From positions 1 to 17,806 of the forward strand of contig JASEHY010000006.1 of NCBI GenBank assembly GCA_030018555.1: a stretch of 17,806 nucleotides of DNA. Reading direction: 5' to 3'. The position numbers were made by a program, and so were the translations under genes. Under the pieces are notes generated by a model, which saw only the letters and a list, made by a program, of their open reading frames with translations, did not search any database and was not told the DNA's origin. Position 1 is the stretch's first letter; each line of letters opens with the position of its first letter. This document shows positions 1 through 6,630 of this stretch, piece after piece. The DNA is from Planctomycetota bacterium. Lineage in GTDB: Bacteria > Planctomycetota > MHYJ01 > JACQXL01.

Positions 1-56
1 TCTCCTTATAGAAATTATCTGCGAAAATCTGCGTCCTAAATGACGGATATGGGCTT

Positions 57-935
57 ATGTTCAAGATAGTTAATAAATCCATCTTAGGCAAAGAGGAGAC
101 GGGTATCTATCGGATAGTAATAGACGCTCCCCGGATAGCCAGAACCAGACATGCCGGACAATTTGTGGTTTTACGGACAAATGAACAAGGCGAACGAATC
201 CCGCTTACCATATGCGATGCTGATCCTGTTGCTGGAACGTTCACTCTGGTCTTTCAAGCAGTCGGCAAATCTACAATGCAACTCGGCAAGATGAATGTGG
301 GTGATAATATTCAGGATGTGCTCGGTCCATTAGGCAGACCTACTCATATTGAAAACTACGGGACAGTTGTCTGTATCGGAGGCGGTATCGGCATCGCCCC
401 TGTCCATCCGATTGCTCAGGCAATGAAGCAAGCAGGTAATAAAGTCATCTCCATTATCGGCGCCCGCTCCAAGGACTTGCTTATTCTGGAAGAGGAAATG
501 CGCAGGGCAAGCAACGAACTCCTTGTTACTACTGATGACGGCTCCTATGTTAGAAAGGGCTTTACATCAGATGTTCTCAAGGAAGTAATCAACCGCCCGG
601 AGAAGATTGACCTTGTCGTAGCAATTGGTCCTGTTCCGATGATGAGAGTAATTTCTGATATAACACGTTCTTATGGAATAAAAACAATGGTGAGTCTTAA
701 TCCGATAATGCTTGATGCGACCGGAATGTGTGGAGTATGTCGCGTAACGGTTGGTGGTAAGACCCAATTCGCCTGCGTTGACGGTCCGGAATTTGATGGG
801 CATTTAGTAGATTTCGGCGAACTCCAGAAACGACTCACAACATACCTCAAGGATGAAAAGATAGCGGTTGAGAAATATAAACATAATCCGAGTTGTGTGG
901 ATTTGGCTATTGCGGCTCAGAACCAAACGAAATAA
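57..935 (+). CDS. nfnA: NfnA-type FAD/[2Fe-2S] subunit of NADH-dependent ferredoxin:NADP+ oxidoreductase (sulfide dehydrogenase beta-like)
   Basis: The 292-residue protein is a ferredoxin-NADP reductase-fold flavoprotein related to the electron-transfer subunit of dihydroorotate dehydrogenase. Residues 1-95 form the FAD-binding barrel with a flavin-binding RIPLTI segment near 47-52. Residues 103-200 form the NAD-binding half, with a CIGGGIGIAP motif at 106-115. The C-terminal part carries D220, C225, C228 and C240, the Asp-plus-three-Cys arrangement known for the [2Fe-2S] cluster of NfnA, followed by the characteristic CVDGPEFDGH segment. In the characterised complexes this subunit binds NAD(H) and pairs with NfnB for flavin-based electron bifurcation among NADH, ferredoxin and NADPH in the cytoplasm. 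The partner lies just downstream, which supports the assignment. No strong Shine-Dalgarno sequence precedes the ATG at 57. Sulfide dehydrogenase (SudB) activity is an older name for the same family and cannot be distinguished here. Confidence 0.9.
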   Translation: MFKIVNKSILGKEETGIYRIVIDAPRIARTRHAGQFVVLRTNEQGERIPLTICDADPVAGTFTLVFQAVGKSTMQLGKMNVGDNIQDVLGPLGRPTHIENYGTVVCIGGGIGIAPVHPIAQAMKQAGNKVISIIGARSKDLLILEEEMRRASNELLVTTDDGSYVRKGFTSDVLKEVINRPEKIDLVVAIGPVPMMRVISDITRSYGIKTMVSLNPIMLDATGMCGVCRVTVGGKTQFACVDGPEFDGHLVDFGELQKRLTTYLKDEKIAVEKYKHNPSCVDLAIAAQNQTK

Positions 936-944
936 ACCAGGATG

Positions 945-1040
945 TAAGTCCGCCTTCGTGACGCCGTTGGCGCCACTTCGGCGAGGTCTAACTGGCTGTA
1001 ACCCCAGCACATAAATTATGTGCTGGGTAACAGCCAGTAA
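945..1040. repeat. Nested palindromic repeats between nfnA and nfnB (family A copy 1)
   Basis: Almost the whole 119-bp gap between nfnA and nfnB consists of inverted repeats. A GC-rich imperfect palindrome around 950-988 (TGACGCCGTTGGCGCCA core) is followed by a nearly perfect long palindrome. Its left arm is 991-1014 (ACTGGCTGTAAC then CCCAGCACATAA) and its right arm is 1016-1038 (TTATGTGCTGGG then TAACAGCCAGT). The inner core recurs at 7592-7644 and 9055-9081 and, in a variant form, at 15500-15527. The hairpin lies inside a presumed operon and could affect mRNA processing between the two subunits, but nothing shows that directly. Confidence 0.85.
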
Positions 1041-1054
1041 GAAAAGGTGCTATT

Positions 1055-2443
1055 ATGCCAAAAGAGAAGATTCAAAGACAAAAGATGCCGGAACAGAAAC
1101 CACAAGAGCGTATCAAGAATTTTAATGAGGTTCCTTTCGGCTATTCGGCGGAAATAGCGATGAAGGAAGCAAATCGCTGTCTGCAGTGTAAAAAACCGCT
1201 CTGTGTCAAGGGATGCCCTGTAGAAGTGGCGATTCCTGAGTTTGTCAAGTTAGTCTCCGAAGGCAAATTCGTGGAAGCATCACGGAAGATAAAAGAAACC
1301 AACGCTCTGCCTGCTATCTGCGGACGGGTCTGTCCGCAGGAAGACCAATGCGAAAAGGTCTGTATTGTTGGTAAAAAAGACAAGCCCGTTGCTGTCGGCG
1401 CTCTGGAACGATTTGTATCTGACCTTGAACGCAATAATAACGCTATTAAAATACCTGATATCCCTGAGAAGAAGAATAGAAAAGTAGCAGTGGTTGGTTC
1501 GGGTCCGGCGGGATTGACCTGCGCCGGCGACCTTGCCTTAAAGGGCTACGATGTTACCGTGTTTGAAGCCCTTCATAAATCAGGCGGAGTCCTCGTCTAC
1601 GGCATCCCGGAATTCCGGCTCCCCAAAGTTATAGTCCAATCTGAAGTGGATTATCTTTCTATGTTAGGTGTTAAAGTAGAAACCAATATGCTTATCGGCA
1701 GGATTGCCACTATAAGCGACCTGTTTAATGAAGGTTTCTCCTCGGTTTTTGTCGGGACAGGGGCAGGATTGCCTCTATTTCTACATATCCCCGGTGAGAA
1801 TCTCATCGGCGTATTCTCGGCAAACGAATATTTAACACGAGTCAATCTGATGAAGGCATATCTCTTCCCTGAATATGACACGCCAATTATTAGAAGCAGA
1901 AGAGTTGCGGTAGTCGGTGCTGGTAATGTTGCGATGGATTCCGCACGCACCGCTCTACGGCTCGGTGCAGAAAAGGTTTATCTCGTGTATAGACGCTCCA
2001 GAGACGAGATGCCAGCCAGAATTGACGAGATTCACCACGCCGAAGAAGAAGGCATTGATTTCCAGTTGCTTACTAATCCTATAGAAATACTCGGTAAGGA
2101 TGGTTATGTCAGGGCGATGAAATGTCTCAGGATGCAATTAGGCGAGCCGGATGACTCAGGCAGACGCAGACCCATACCTATCAAGGGCTCGGAATTTGAA
2201 ATGGAAGTAGATATTGTGGTTGTCGCAATCGGAAATGGACCTAATCCTTTACTCTTGCGGGCTACCCCTGAGATAGAACTCAACCAGTGGGGCAATATCA
2301 AGGCAGACACTGAAACATTAGCCACTACTAAAAAGGGAGTCTATGCAGGTGGTGATATTGTAACCGGAGCCGCAACGGTAATAGCAGCGATGGGACAAGG
2401 TAAGATAGCGGCTCGCTCCATTGATAGATTTATCACTACTTAA
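1055..2443 (+). CDS. nfnB: NfnB-type subunit: NADPH-binding, two-[4Fe-4S] flavoprotein of the glutamate synthase small-subunit family
   Basis: The 462-residue protein matches the GltD-like family known as NfnB, SudA or 'homotetrameric NADPH-dependent glutamate synthase'. The N-terminal ferredoxin-like domain has two cysteine sets for [4Fe-4S] clusters: C42, C45, C50, C54 and C89, C93, C99, C103. An FAD-binding GSGPAG lies at 148-153 and a second dinucleotide fold with GAGNVAMDSAR at 288-298. The latter is followed by YRRSRDEMPAR (312-322), whose arginines fit NADPH specificity. The closing GVYAGGDIVTGAATV (428-442) is the usual second FAD-contacting motif. Length is normal for the family. Adjacency to nfnA makes an NfnAB bifurcating transhydrogenase much more likely than a true glutamate synthase, since no large GltB subunit is nearby. 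A weak AAAAGGTG lies upstream of the ATG. Confidence 0.92.
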   Translation: MPKEKIQRQKMPEQKPQERIKNFNEVPFGYSAEIAMKEANRCLQCKKPLCVKGCPVEVAIPEFVKLVSEGKFVEASRKIKETNALPAICGRVCPQEDQCEKVCIVGKKDKPVAVGALERFVSDLERNNNAIKIPDIPEKKNRKVAVVGSGPAGLTCAGDLALKGYDVTVFEALHKSGGVLVYGIPEFRLPKVIVQSEVDYLSMLGVKVETNMLIGRIATISDLFNEGFSSVFVGTGAGLPLFLHIPGENLIGVFSANEYLTRVNLMKAYLFPEYDTPIIRSRRVAVVGAGNVAMDSARTALRLGAEKVYLVYRRSRDEMPARIDEIHHAEEEGIDFQLLTNPIEILGKDGYVRAMKCLRMQLGEPDDSGRRRPIPIKGSEFEMEVDIVVVAIGNGPNPLLLRATPEIELNQWGNIKADTETLATTKKGVYAGGDIVTGAATVIAAMGQGKIAARSIDRFITT

Positions 2444-2487
2444 CCCAACACCTCCCTCATTTCATCGGAGATTAAGAAATAGTTTTG

Positions 2488-2515
2488 TTGACAAAATGTA
2501 TAAGATTTGTAATAT
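2488..2515 (+). promoter_or_regulatory. Probable promoter abutting a MITE-like insertion
   Basis: TTGACA at 2488-2493, a 16-nt spacer and TAATAT at 2510-2515 resemble a sigma-70-type promoter; the -35 is perfect and the -10 matches 4 of 6. It would serve the small gene at 2677. The MITE-like element starts directly after the -10, and its putative target duplication AATAT (2511-2515) is part of this -10. This is a prediction from motif spacing only. Confidence 0.45.
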
Positions 2516-2646
2516 GAGACTGTTGACAAACCCCTCTTTTGTCATTGCGAGAGCCCCGAAGGGGCTCGTGGCAATCTCAAAACTGGCTGATGAGATTGCT
2601 TCGCTATCGCTCGCAATGACATTTTAGGCACTTTGTCAACAGTCTC
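2516..2646. mobile_element. MITE-like element 1 (131 bp, terminal inverted repeats, 5-bp target duplication)
   Basis: The element is bounded by perfect 15-bp inverted repeats, GAGACTGTTGACAAA (2516-2530) and TTTGTCAACAGTCTC (2632-2646). It is flanked by a direct repeat AATAT (2511-2515 and 2647-2651), consistent with a target-site duplication. The interior is an imperfect palindrome beginning TGTCATTGCGAGAG and ending CTCGCAATGACA, with a GAGCCCC/GGGGCTC hairpin inside it. It encodes no plausible protein. The architecture and size closely match the element at 15165-15293, whose ends are related in sequence. A transposase acting in trans is inferred, not seen. Confidence 0.75.
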
Positions 2647-2676
2647 AATATAAGCGGAAAAGAAAGGCGGTGCAAT

Positions 2677-2970
2677 ATGGCACGTTGTCCCGGACAGGAT
2701 ATGCAGTTCTGGAAGCCAGAAGATATATACGAGGTGGATTGTCCGAATTGCAAGGCAGGGGTGGAGTTCTGGAAGGATGATGTCTACAGGCGATGCAAGA
2801 AATGCAGGCACCGCTTCCGCAATCCCAAACTTGATTTGGGCTGCGCAGAATGGTGCCAATATGCCAAGTATTGCATCGGAAGAGACCTGAAAGAGATTGA
2901 AAAGACCGCCCCATGCGCCACTGAAGAAGGAGATACTACCAAAGCCAATATGATAAAAAAAGAGGAGTAA
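2677..2970 (+). CDS. Small Cys-rich zinc-ribbon-like protein, function unknown
   Basis: The 97-residue hydrophilic protein has CPNC (residues 22-25) and CKKC (40-43), a four-cysteine pattern typical of a zinc ribbon. Further cysteines sit at positions 4, 56, 60, 66 and 80, so a second metal site or an Fe-S cluster is possible. I have the impression of similar short proteins (MARCPGQD.. start, NPKLD.GC.. core) in other anaerobes, but I cannot assign a function. An AAAGGCGG Shine-Dalgarno sequence lies about 8 nt upstream of the ATG. It follows nfnAB across a MITE-like insertion and is followed after 4 nt by the start of a decayed reading frame, with which it was probably co-translated. The acidic and basic tail (residues 82-97) is probably disordered. 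Confidence 0.7.
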   Translation: MARCPGQDMQFWKPEDIYEVDCPNCKAGVEFWKDDVYRRCKKCRHRFRNPKLDLGCAEWCQYAKYCIGRDLKEIEKTAPCATEEGDTTKANMIKKEE

Positions 2971-2974
2971 AACA

Positions 2975-3170
2975 ATGGCAGAACTAACTATAGAAAAACT
3001 ATGCAAAACCGATATCGCTAAAACGTGAGTTTGACATTTTCCTCGGAGTCCCGCCGTGCAAATACCCTGCTAAAACACCCTTTACCATAGCCGACCTTAC
3101 TTTATCGCTTCTGCATAATGTAGAGATTTATAAAAGCAAATTCTTGACTTTTAGTGGCAGTTTTCTATAA
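2975..3170 (+). pseudogene. Frameshifted remnant of a short unknown gene
   Basis: An ATG at 2975 sits behind a good AAAGAGGAG site and opens a 17-codon frame (MAELTIEKLCKTDIAKT) that stops at 3028. The +1 frame then stays open to a TAA at 3168-3170 and encodes a protein-like stretch of about 50 residues containing FDIFLGVPPCKYPAKTPF and IADLTLSLLHN. The simplest reading is one frameshift near 3010-3020 in a formerly continuous gene translationally coupled to the 97-residue protein. I do not recognise the family. A genuine 17-residue peptide followed by non-coding DNA is the alternative. Confidence 0.45.
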
Positions 3171-3171
3171 A
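3144..3171 (+). promoter_or_regulatory. Promoter for the threonine dehydrogenase gene
   Basis: TTGACT (3144-3149), a 16-nt spacer and TATAAA (3166-3171) form a good sigma-70-type promoter. The predicted start near 3178 gives a leader of about 34 nt that contains the AAAGGAG ribosome binding site upstream of the ATG at 3212. The promoter lies in the 3' end of the decayed gene, so tdh is probably transcribed separately from nfnAB. Confidence 0.6.
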
Positions 3172-3211
3172 TCTTTGTTAGAGACATTCAGGGCTAAAGG
3201 AGTAAATATTT

Positions 3212-4258
3212 ATGAAAATGAAGGCAATAATGAAGTCAAGGCCTTCTGCAGGTGCAGAATTAGTAACAGTTCCCGTGCCCCAGATTGGTCCGAATGAGTT
3301 ACTGGTAAAAGTTAAAGTCACTTCTATCTGCGGTACTGACGCCCATATCTATGCTTGGGACTCTTGGGCACAAAGTCGGATAAAACCACCGCTTGTTTTC
3401 GGACATGAGTTTGCCGGCGAAGTTGTTGAGGTCGGCTCTTTTGTTAAAGGGTTTAAGCAGGGAGATTTTATCTCAGCAGAAAGCCATATCCCCTGTGGTT
3501 ATTGTTATCAGTGCAGGAACGACCAGCAACATATCTGCGGTAATCTTAAGATTTTAGGGGTTGATACTGCCGGCTGTTTTGCGGACTATGTTGTGCTTCC
3601 TGAGGTATGTGCCTGGAAAAATGATAAATCAATGAAGCCCGAAATCGCCTCGGTTCAGGAACCATTGGGTAATGCGGTTTATACGGTGCTCGGTGAAGAT
3701 GAGGATGTAGCAGGTCAGAATGTTGCGGTTTTCGGATGCGGTCCGGCCGGATTGTTTGCGGTGGGCGTTTCCAAAGCCGCCAGCGCCGGTAAAGTAATCC
3801 ATATCATCAAACACGATTTCAGACGCACCATCTCTCAACAAATGGGCTCAGACCTTATTATCGCTTATAATGACCCTCAATTAAAGGATAAAATTATACA
3901 GGCAACTAATGGCGTCGGCGTTGATGTGGTTCTGGAGATGACCGGCAATCAAAAGGCAATTTCGGACGGCATAGACATCCTTCGTAAGGGTGGACGCTTT
4001 AGCGCTTTTGGCATCGCATCCGAGCCGTTAATTAACCTGAATCTTAATGCCATGGTCTTTAAGGGCGCAAGAATTATCTGCATCAATGGCAGACTGATGT
4101 ATCGCACATGGTATCAGATGGCAGGGCTATTAAACTCCGGTCGGCTTAATCCAGCACCGGTTATTACCCATAAATTTAAACTGGAAGAATTTGAAAAGGC
4201 ATTCGCCCAGATGAAATCATCTGACCGCCAATCCGCCAAGATAGTAATGTTTCCCTGA
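3212..4258 (+). CDS. tdh: Zinc-dependent L-threonine 3-dehydrogenase
   Basis: The 348-residue medium-chain dehydrogenase would oxidise L-threonine to 2-amino-3-ketobutyrate with NAD+ in the cytoplasm. Catalytic-zinc residues are visible: C40 in SICGTD, H65-E66 in FGHEF, and E150 in SVQEPLGNAV. The structural-zinc lobe has C95, C98, C101 and C109. The segment TDAHIYAWDSWAQSRIKPP (42-60) and the C-terminal ITHKF.LEEFEKAF pattern are typical of Tdh rather than of generic alcohol or sorbitol dehydrogenases. The Rossmann GCGPAG is at 175-180. The end of the second Rossmann strand reads HIIKHDFRR, without the usual acidic residue that binds the adenosine ribose. AAAGGAG lies upstream of the chosen ATG. 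The usual partner kbl (2-amino-3-ketobutyrate CoA ligase) is not in the window. Confidence 0.88.
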   Translation: MKMKAIMKSRPSAGAELVTVPVPQIGPNELLVKVKVTSICGTDAHIYAWDSWAQSRIKPPLVFGHEFAGEVVEVGSFVKGFKQGDFISAESHIPCGYCYQCRNDQQHICGNLKILGVDTAGCFADYVVLPEVCAWKNDKSMKPEIASVQEPLGNAVYTVLGEDEDVAGQNVAVFGCGPAGLFAVGVSKAASAGKVIHIIKHDFRRTISQQMGSDLIIAYNDPQLKDKIIQATNGVGVDVVLEMTGNQKAISDGIDILRKGGRFSAFGIASEPLINLNLNAMVFKGARIICINGRLMYRTWYQMAGLLNSGRLNPAPVITHKFKLEEFEKAFAQMKSSDRQSAKIVMFP

Positions 4259-4458
4259 TTTGTCCCAGTATAGGAAAGTATATTAACAGGGACTTTCCCG
4301 CCAGAGGCGCTCGCCTCGCTCCAGCGAGAGCGGAGCGGGGGTCTGCTTCAGGCATGATAAGAGACTTTGATGAGACTTATTAAATCCCCCTTAATCCCCG
4401 CCCATCAAGGGCGGGGAAATATCAGAAGAGAAACCACAAGTTCAAAAGTTATGAACCA
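4259..4458. repeat. Convergent tdh/purL intergenic region with hairpins
   Basis: These 200 bp between two converging genes contain a GC-rich inverted repeat around 4309-4340 (CGCTCGCCTCGCTC.. against ..GAGCGGAGCG). A perfect short hairpin CCCCGCCC-ATCAA-GGGCGGGG lies at 4396-4416. The second hairpin follows a C-rich stretch (AAATCCCCCTTAATCCCC) and has no U-tract on either strand, so I do not call it an intrinsic terminator. Either structure might still end or stabilise transcripts. No gene is seen here. Confidence 0.55.
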
Positions 4459-6630
4459 CTACATTCTGGACAAGGGTTTTTGCCATGCGTCTTTGAGGGC
4501 ACGGAGTGGTTCTTCAATAGTTTTCCTGCCGTCTAATCCGAAGACCTTGAGTTTTCGCTCCCGGATTGTCCTGCCGATTAAAGCGAAAGGACACTCCGTC
4601 AAGGTTCTCTCAAAATCCATCTTATGCTCATTCTTGATTTCTACAAGGAAGCGAGTATTGGATTCGGAGAATAAAATAATATGTTCTGTGTCCTGTGTTC
4701 TGTGTTCTGTGTTCTTGTCTTCATAAGGGGCGGCAGAAAGGTTAATCTCAATGCCGATATCACCGGCGAAGGCCATTTCAGCCGCGGCGACGGCTAATCC
4801 GCCTTCGGACAAGTCGTGGCAGGATTTGACCAGCCCTGAATTAATCGCCTTTGATAGAGCGAGGAATATTTTTCTCCCTGAAACCGCATCAACTTTTGGG
4901 ACATTGCCTGCTAAAAGTAATTCCTCCGCTTCGCTACGGGATAACTTGCTGTAATCCCGCCTTGGCGGGACTAACAGCAAGTAATGTGAGCCGCCTAATT
5001 CGTTTCTGGTTATGCCGATAATATAAATAAGATTGCCAGATTTTTTTAAGTCCATAGAGATTGTCTTACGGACATCCTCAATCACAGAGATGCCGGAGAT
5101 AAGGAGTGAATAAGGGATAGAGATGGTCTTTTTAGCCGAGAGGCGGTATTCGTTATTGAGCGAATCTTTACCAGAGATAAAAGGTGTTTCGTAGATTCTG
5201 GCGATATCATAACAGGCAAGGGCGGCTCTGACCAGAGCGCCTAATTGTTCCGGGTTAGAGGTGTTACCCCAGCAAAAGTTATCCAGTATAGCGGTTCTTT
5301 GAGGGTCGCCGCCTACTGCGACAATATTTCGCAAGACCTCATCAATGGCTGAGGCAGCCATCCAGTAGGGGTCTATGTCACCATATTTGGGGTTCATTCC
5401 GTTAGCGATTACGAGTCCGCGATAACCCTCAGATTCGCTGAGTTTACCCTGCGGAGCGACAGCGCCCGCCTCGCCGAAGCGAAGCGAGGCTGGGGAGTCC
5501 CGACCCAATCGGAGAGTCCCGCCTTGCGGGACGAAGGGCTCACTGCAAGCCAGTAATGGTCTGATAACGCAGGCATCGCCCGGTCCGTCATTATCTTTTC
5601 CCTGCAGAGGTTTCAGGACACTTGCGCCCTGCACTTCGTGGTCATATTGCCTGATGACCCATTCTTTGGAACAGATATTAGGCATAGAGAGGAGTTGCTT
5701 TAATATCTCTCCAAGTTTTTTCGGGGAAGTAGGGCGTCCGTACGGACGCCCTTTTGGGGCAGACCAGACCGCCGGCAATTCCAGTTCAGGTAAGCCCTGA
5801 TGGAGAAACTTCATATCTAAATCCGCTACCTGATTGCCATAATATTTGAGGACCAATCTTTTAGTGTCGGTGAATCTGCCGATAAAGGTTGCGGAGACAT
5901 TCTCGTCTGCGAAGAGTTTTAGAATAACGTCTTTATATTTAGGTGGAACCGCGATGACCATTCTTTCCTGTGCTTCAGAAATCCATATTTCGGTGTAAGA
6001 GAGCCCTTCATATTTAAGAGGCACTTTTTCCAGTTCTACGATAGCGCCGAGGTTTTCTGCCATCTCGCCGACAGCGGAAGAAAGTCCGCCTCCGCCACAA
6101 TCAGTTATGGCTGAATAGTATCCTGAATCCCTTGCCCGAAGGATTACATCCATCATCTTCTTTTCCTCTATGGCATTGCCAATCTGAACAGCGCCGGAGG
6201 ATATGGCTTCTGATTTTTCGTGTAATTCTACGGATGCGAAGGTAACGCCGTGGATGCCGTCGCGGCCCGTCCTGCCGCCAACGAGAAGTATCAGGTCGTC
6301 AGTCTGGACGTGCTTGAAGCATTTGGTTCTGGGCATTATGCCAACTGTTCCGCAATAGACCAGAGGGTTGCCGATATATCTATTATCAAAAAAGATGGCG
6401 CCGTTAGAAGTCGGGATACCCATCCGATTGCCGTAGTCTCTCACGCCTGCGACTACACCTTTAAGAATCCGTTTAGGGTGCAGCACGCCTGAAGGTAGTT
6501 TTTTCCGCCGTCCCGCCGAAGCGGGATGGCACCGGGACGCCCCAAAAGGCTTACTTCCGACATTACTTCTTTCATTCGTTCTGGAAAGACCTTCATTGTC
6601 TTTACTGTTAGTGTAAAGACCTTCAGGCAT
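4459..6630 (-). CDS. purL: Phosphoribosylformylglycinamidine synthase PurL, 5'-truncated, with four in-frame repeat-derived insertions
   Basis: The protein converts FGAR plus ATP and glutamine-derived ammonia to FGAM in purine synthesis. Homology begins only at about residue 45 (LPSGVLHPKRI), the middle of the long form of PurL; the N-terminal part, perhaps 300 residues, is absent. Residues 1-44 read through argH sequence and a repeat, so the true start is unclear. Conserved blocks from there are GGRTGRDGIHG (118-128), DCGGGGLSSAVGEMAE (177-192), DGPGDACVIRP (348-358), GMNPKYGDIDPYWMA (411-425), NFCWGNTSNPEQLGALVRA (451-469), SGKDSLNNEY (486-495) and SCHDLSEGGLAVAAAEMA (603-620). Segments 290-305, 359-404, 549-569 and 637-651 are encoded by palindromic or simple repeats and look like additions to the family sequence. 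No glutaminase domain is present, so a separate PurQ is expected. It is last in the argR-argG-argH-purL strand. Activity is doubtful unless the junction is an assembly error. Confidence 0.8.
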   Translation of the reverse strand: MPEGLYTNSKDNEGLSRTNERSNVGSKPFGASRCHPASAGRRKKLPSGVLHPKRILKGVVAGVRDYGNRMGIPTSNGAIFFDNRYIGNPLVYCGTVGIMPRTKCFKHVQTDDLILLVGGRTGRDGIHGVTFASVELHEKSEAISSGAVQIGNAIEEKKMMDVILRARDSGYYSAITDCGGGGLSSAVGEMAENLGAIVELEKVPLKYEGLSYTEIWISEAQERMVIAVPPKYKDVILKLFADENVSATFIGRFTDTKRLVLKYYGNQVADLDMKFLHQGLPELELPAVWSAPKGRPYGRPTSPKKLGEILKQLLSMPNICSKEWVIRQYDHEVQGASVLKPLQGKDNDGPGDACVIRPLLACSEPFVPQGGTLRLGRDSPASLRFGEAGAVAPQGKLSESEGYRGLVIANGMNPKYGDIDPYWMAASAIDEVLRNIVAVGGDPQRTAILDNFCWGNTSNPEQLGALVRAALACYDIARIYETPFISGKDSLNNEYRLSAKKTISIPYSLLISGISVIEDVRKTISMDLKKSGNLIYIIGITRNELGGSHYLLLVPPRRDYSKLSRSEAEELLLAGNVPKVDAVSGRKIFLALSKAINSGLVKSCHDLSEGGLAVAAAEMAFAGDIGIEINLSAAPYEDKNTEHRTQDTEHIILFSESNTRFLVEIKNEHKMDFERTLTECPFALIGRTIRERKLKVFGLDGRKTIEEPLRALKDAWQKPLSRM
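4678..4722. repeat. Simple ACACAGAAC-type repeat inside purL
   Basis: On the coding (minus) strand the sequence repeats a 7-8 nt unit of the type ACACAGA/ACACAGG and encodes residues 637-651 (DKNTEHRTQDTEHI), just before the conserved FSESN.RFLVE motif. PurL homologues as I know them lack such a segment. The reading frame is preserved. Confidence 0.6.
4944..4982. repeat. Palindromic element inside purL with nested GCGGGA core
   Basis: The arms are ACTTGCTGT-AATCCCGCC (4944-4961) and GGCGGGACTAACAGCAAGT (4964-4982), an almost perfect 39-bp palindrome. It encodes part of residues 549-569, which interrupts the usual PurL sequence after NELGGSHY. The outer arm ACTTGCTGTTAG resembles the ACTGGCTGTTA outer arm at 991-1038, with a different inner core. 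Confidence 0.75.
5431..5560 (-). repeat. Family B element (copy 1) inside purL
   Basis: Read on the minus strand, the element begins CTTGCAGTGAGCCCTTC and ends GGGTAAACTCAGCGAATCTG. These borders are shared with copies at 14742-14820 and 15937-16000. Between them lie hairpin-forming cores including GTCCCGC-AAG-GCGGGAC and a CCTCGCTTCG/CGGCGAGG palindrome. The element stays open in the purL frame and encodes about 45 extra residues (roughly 359-404) between DGPGDACVIRP and the NGMNPKYGDIDPY block. Confidence 0.8.
5725..5760. repeat. GC palindrome inside purL (GGGCGTCCG..)
   Basis: A perfect 20-bp palindrome GGGCGTCCGTACGGACGCCC at 5732-5751 is bordered by GGAAGTA on the left and CCTTTTGGGGC (5750-5760) on the right. 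It encodes SAPKGRPYGRPTSPKK (residues 290-305), not expected in PurL. The same two border motifs occur on the minus strand at 6558-6539, inside the argH/purL junction. Confidence 0.75.

Noticed and set aside
1055..2443. nfnB as a true glutamate synthase small subunit
   Set aside because: The N-terminal cysteine sets are shared with GltD, but the gene pairs with nfnA and there is no large GltB subunit, so the Nfn assignment is preferred.
2421..2627. Plus-strand open frame across MITE-like element 1
   Set aside because: It overlaps the end of nfnB and the inner palindrome of the element, with no ribosome binding site or conserved features.
4396..4416. CCCCGCCC/GGGCGGGG hairpin as an intrinsic terminator
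   Set aside because: No U-tract follows on either strand, and similar GC hairpins are scattered as repeats throughout the window.
4367..4726. Plus-strand open frame of 119 codons overlapping the end of purL
   Set aside because: It is antisense to clearly conserved PurL sequence and to a simple repeat; its product has no family-like features.
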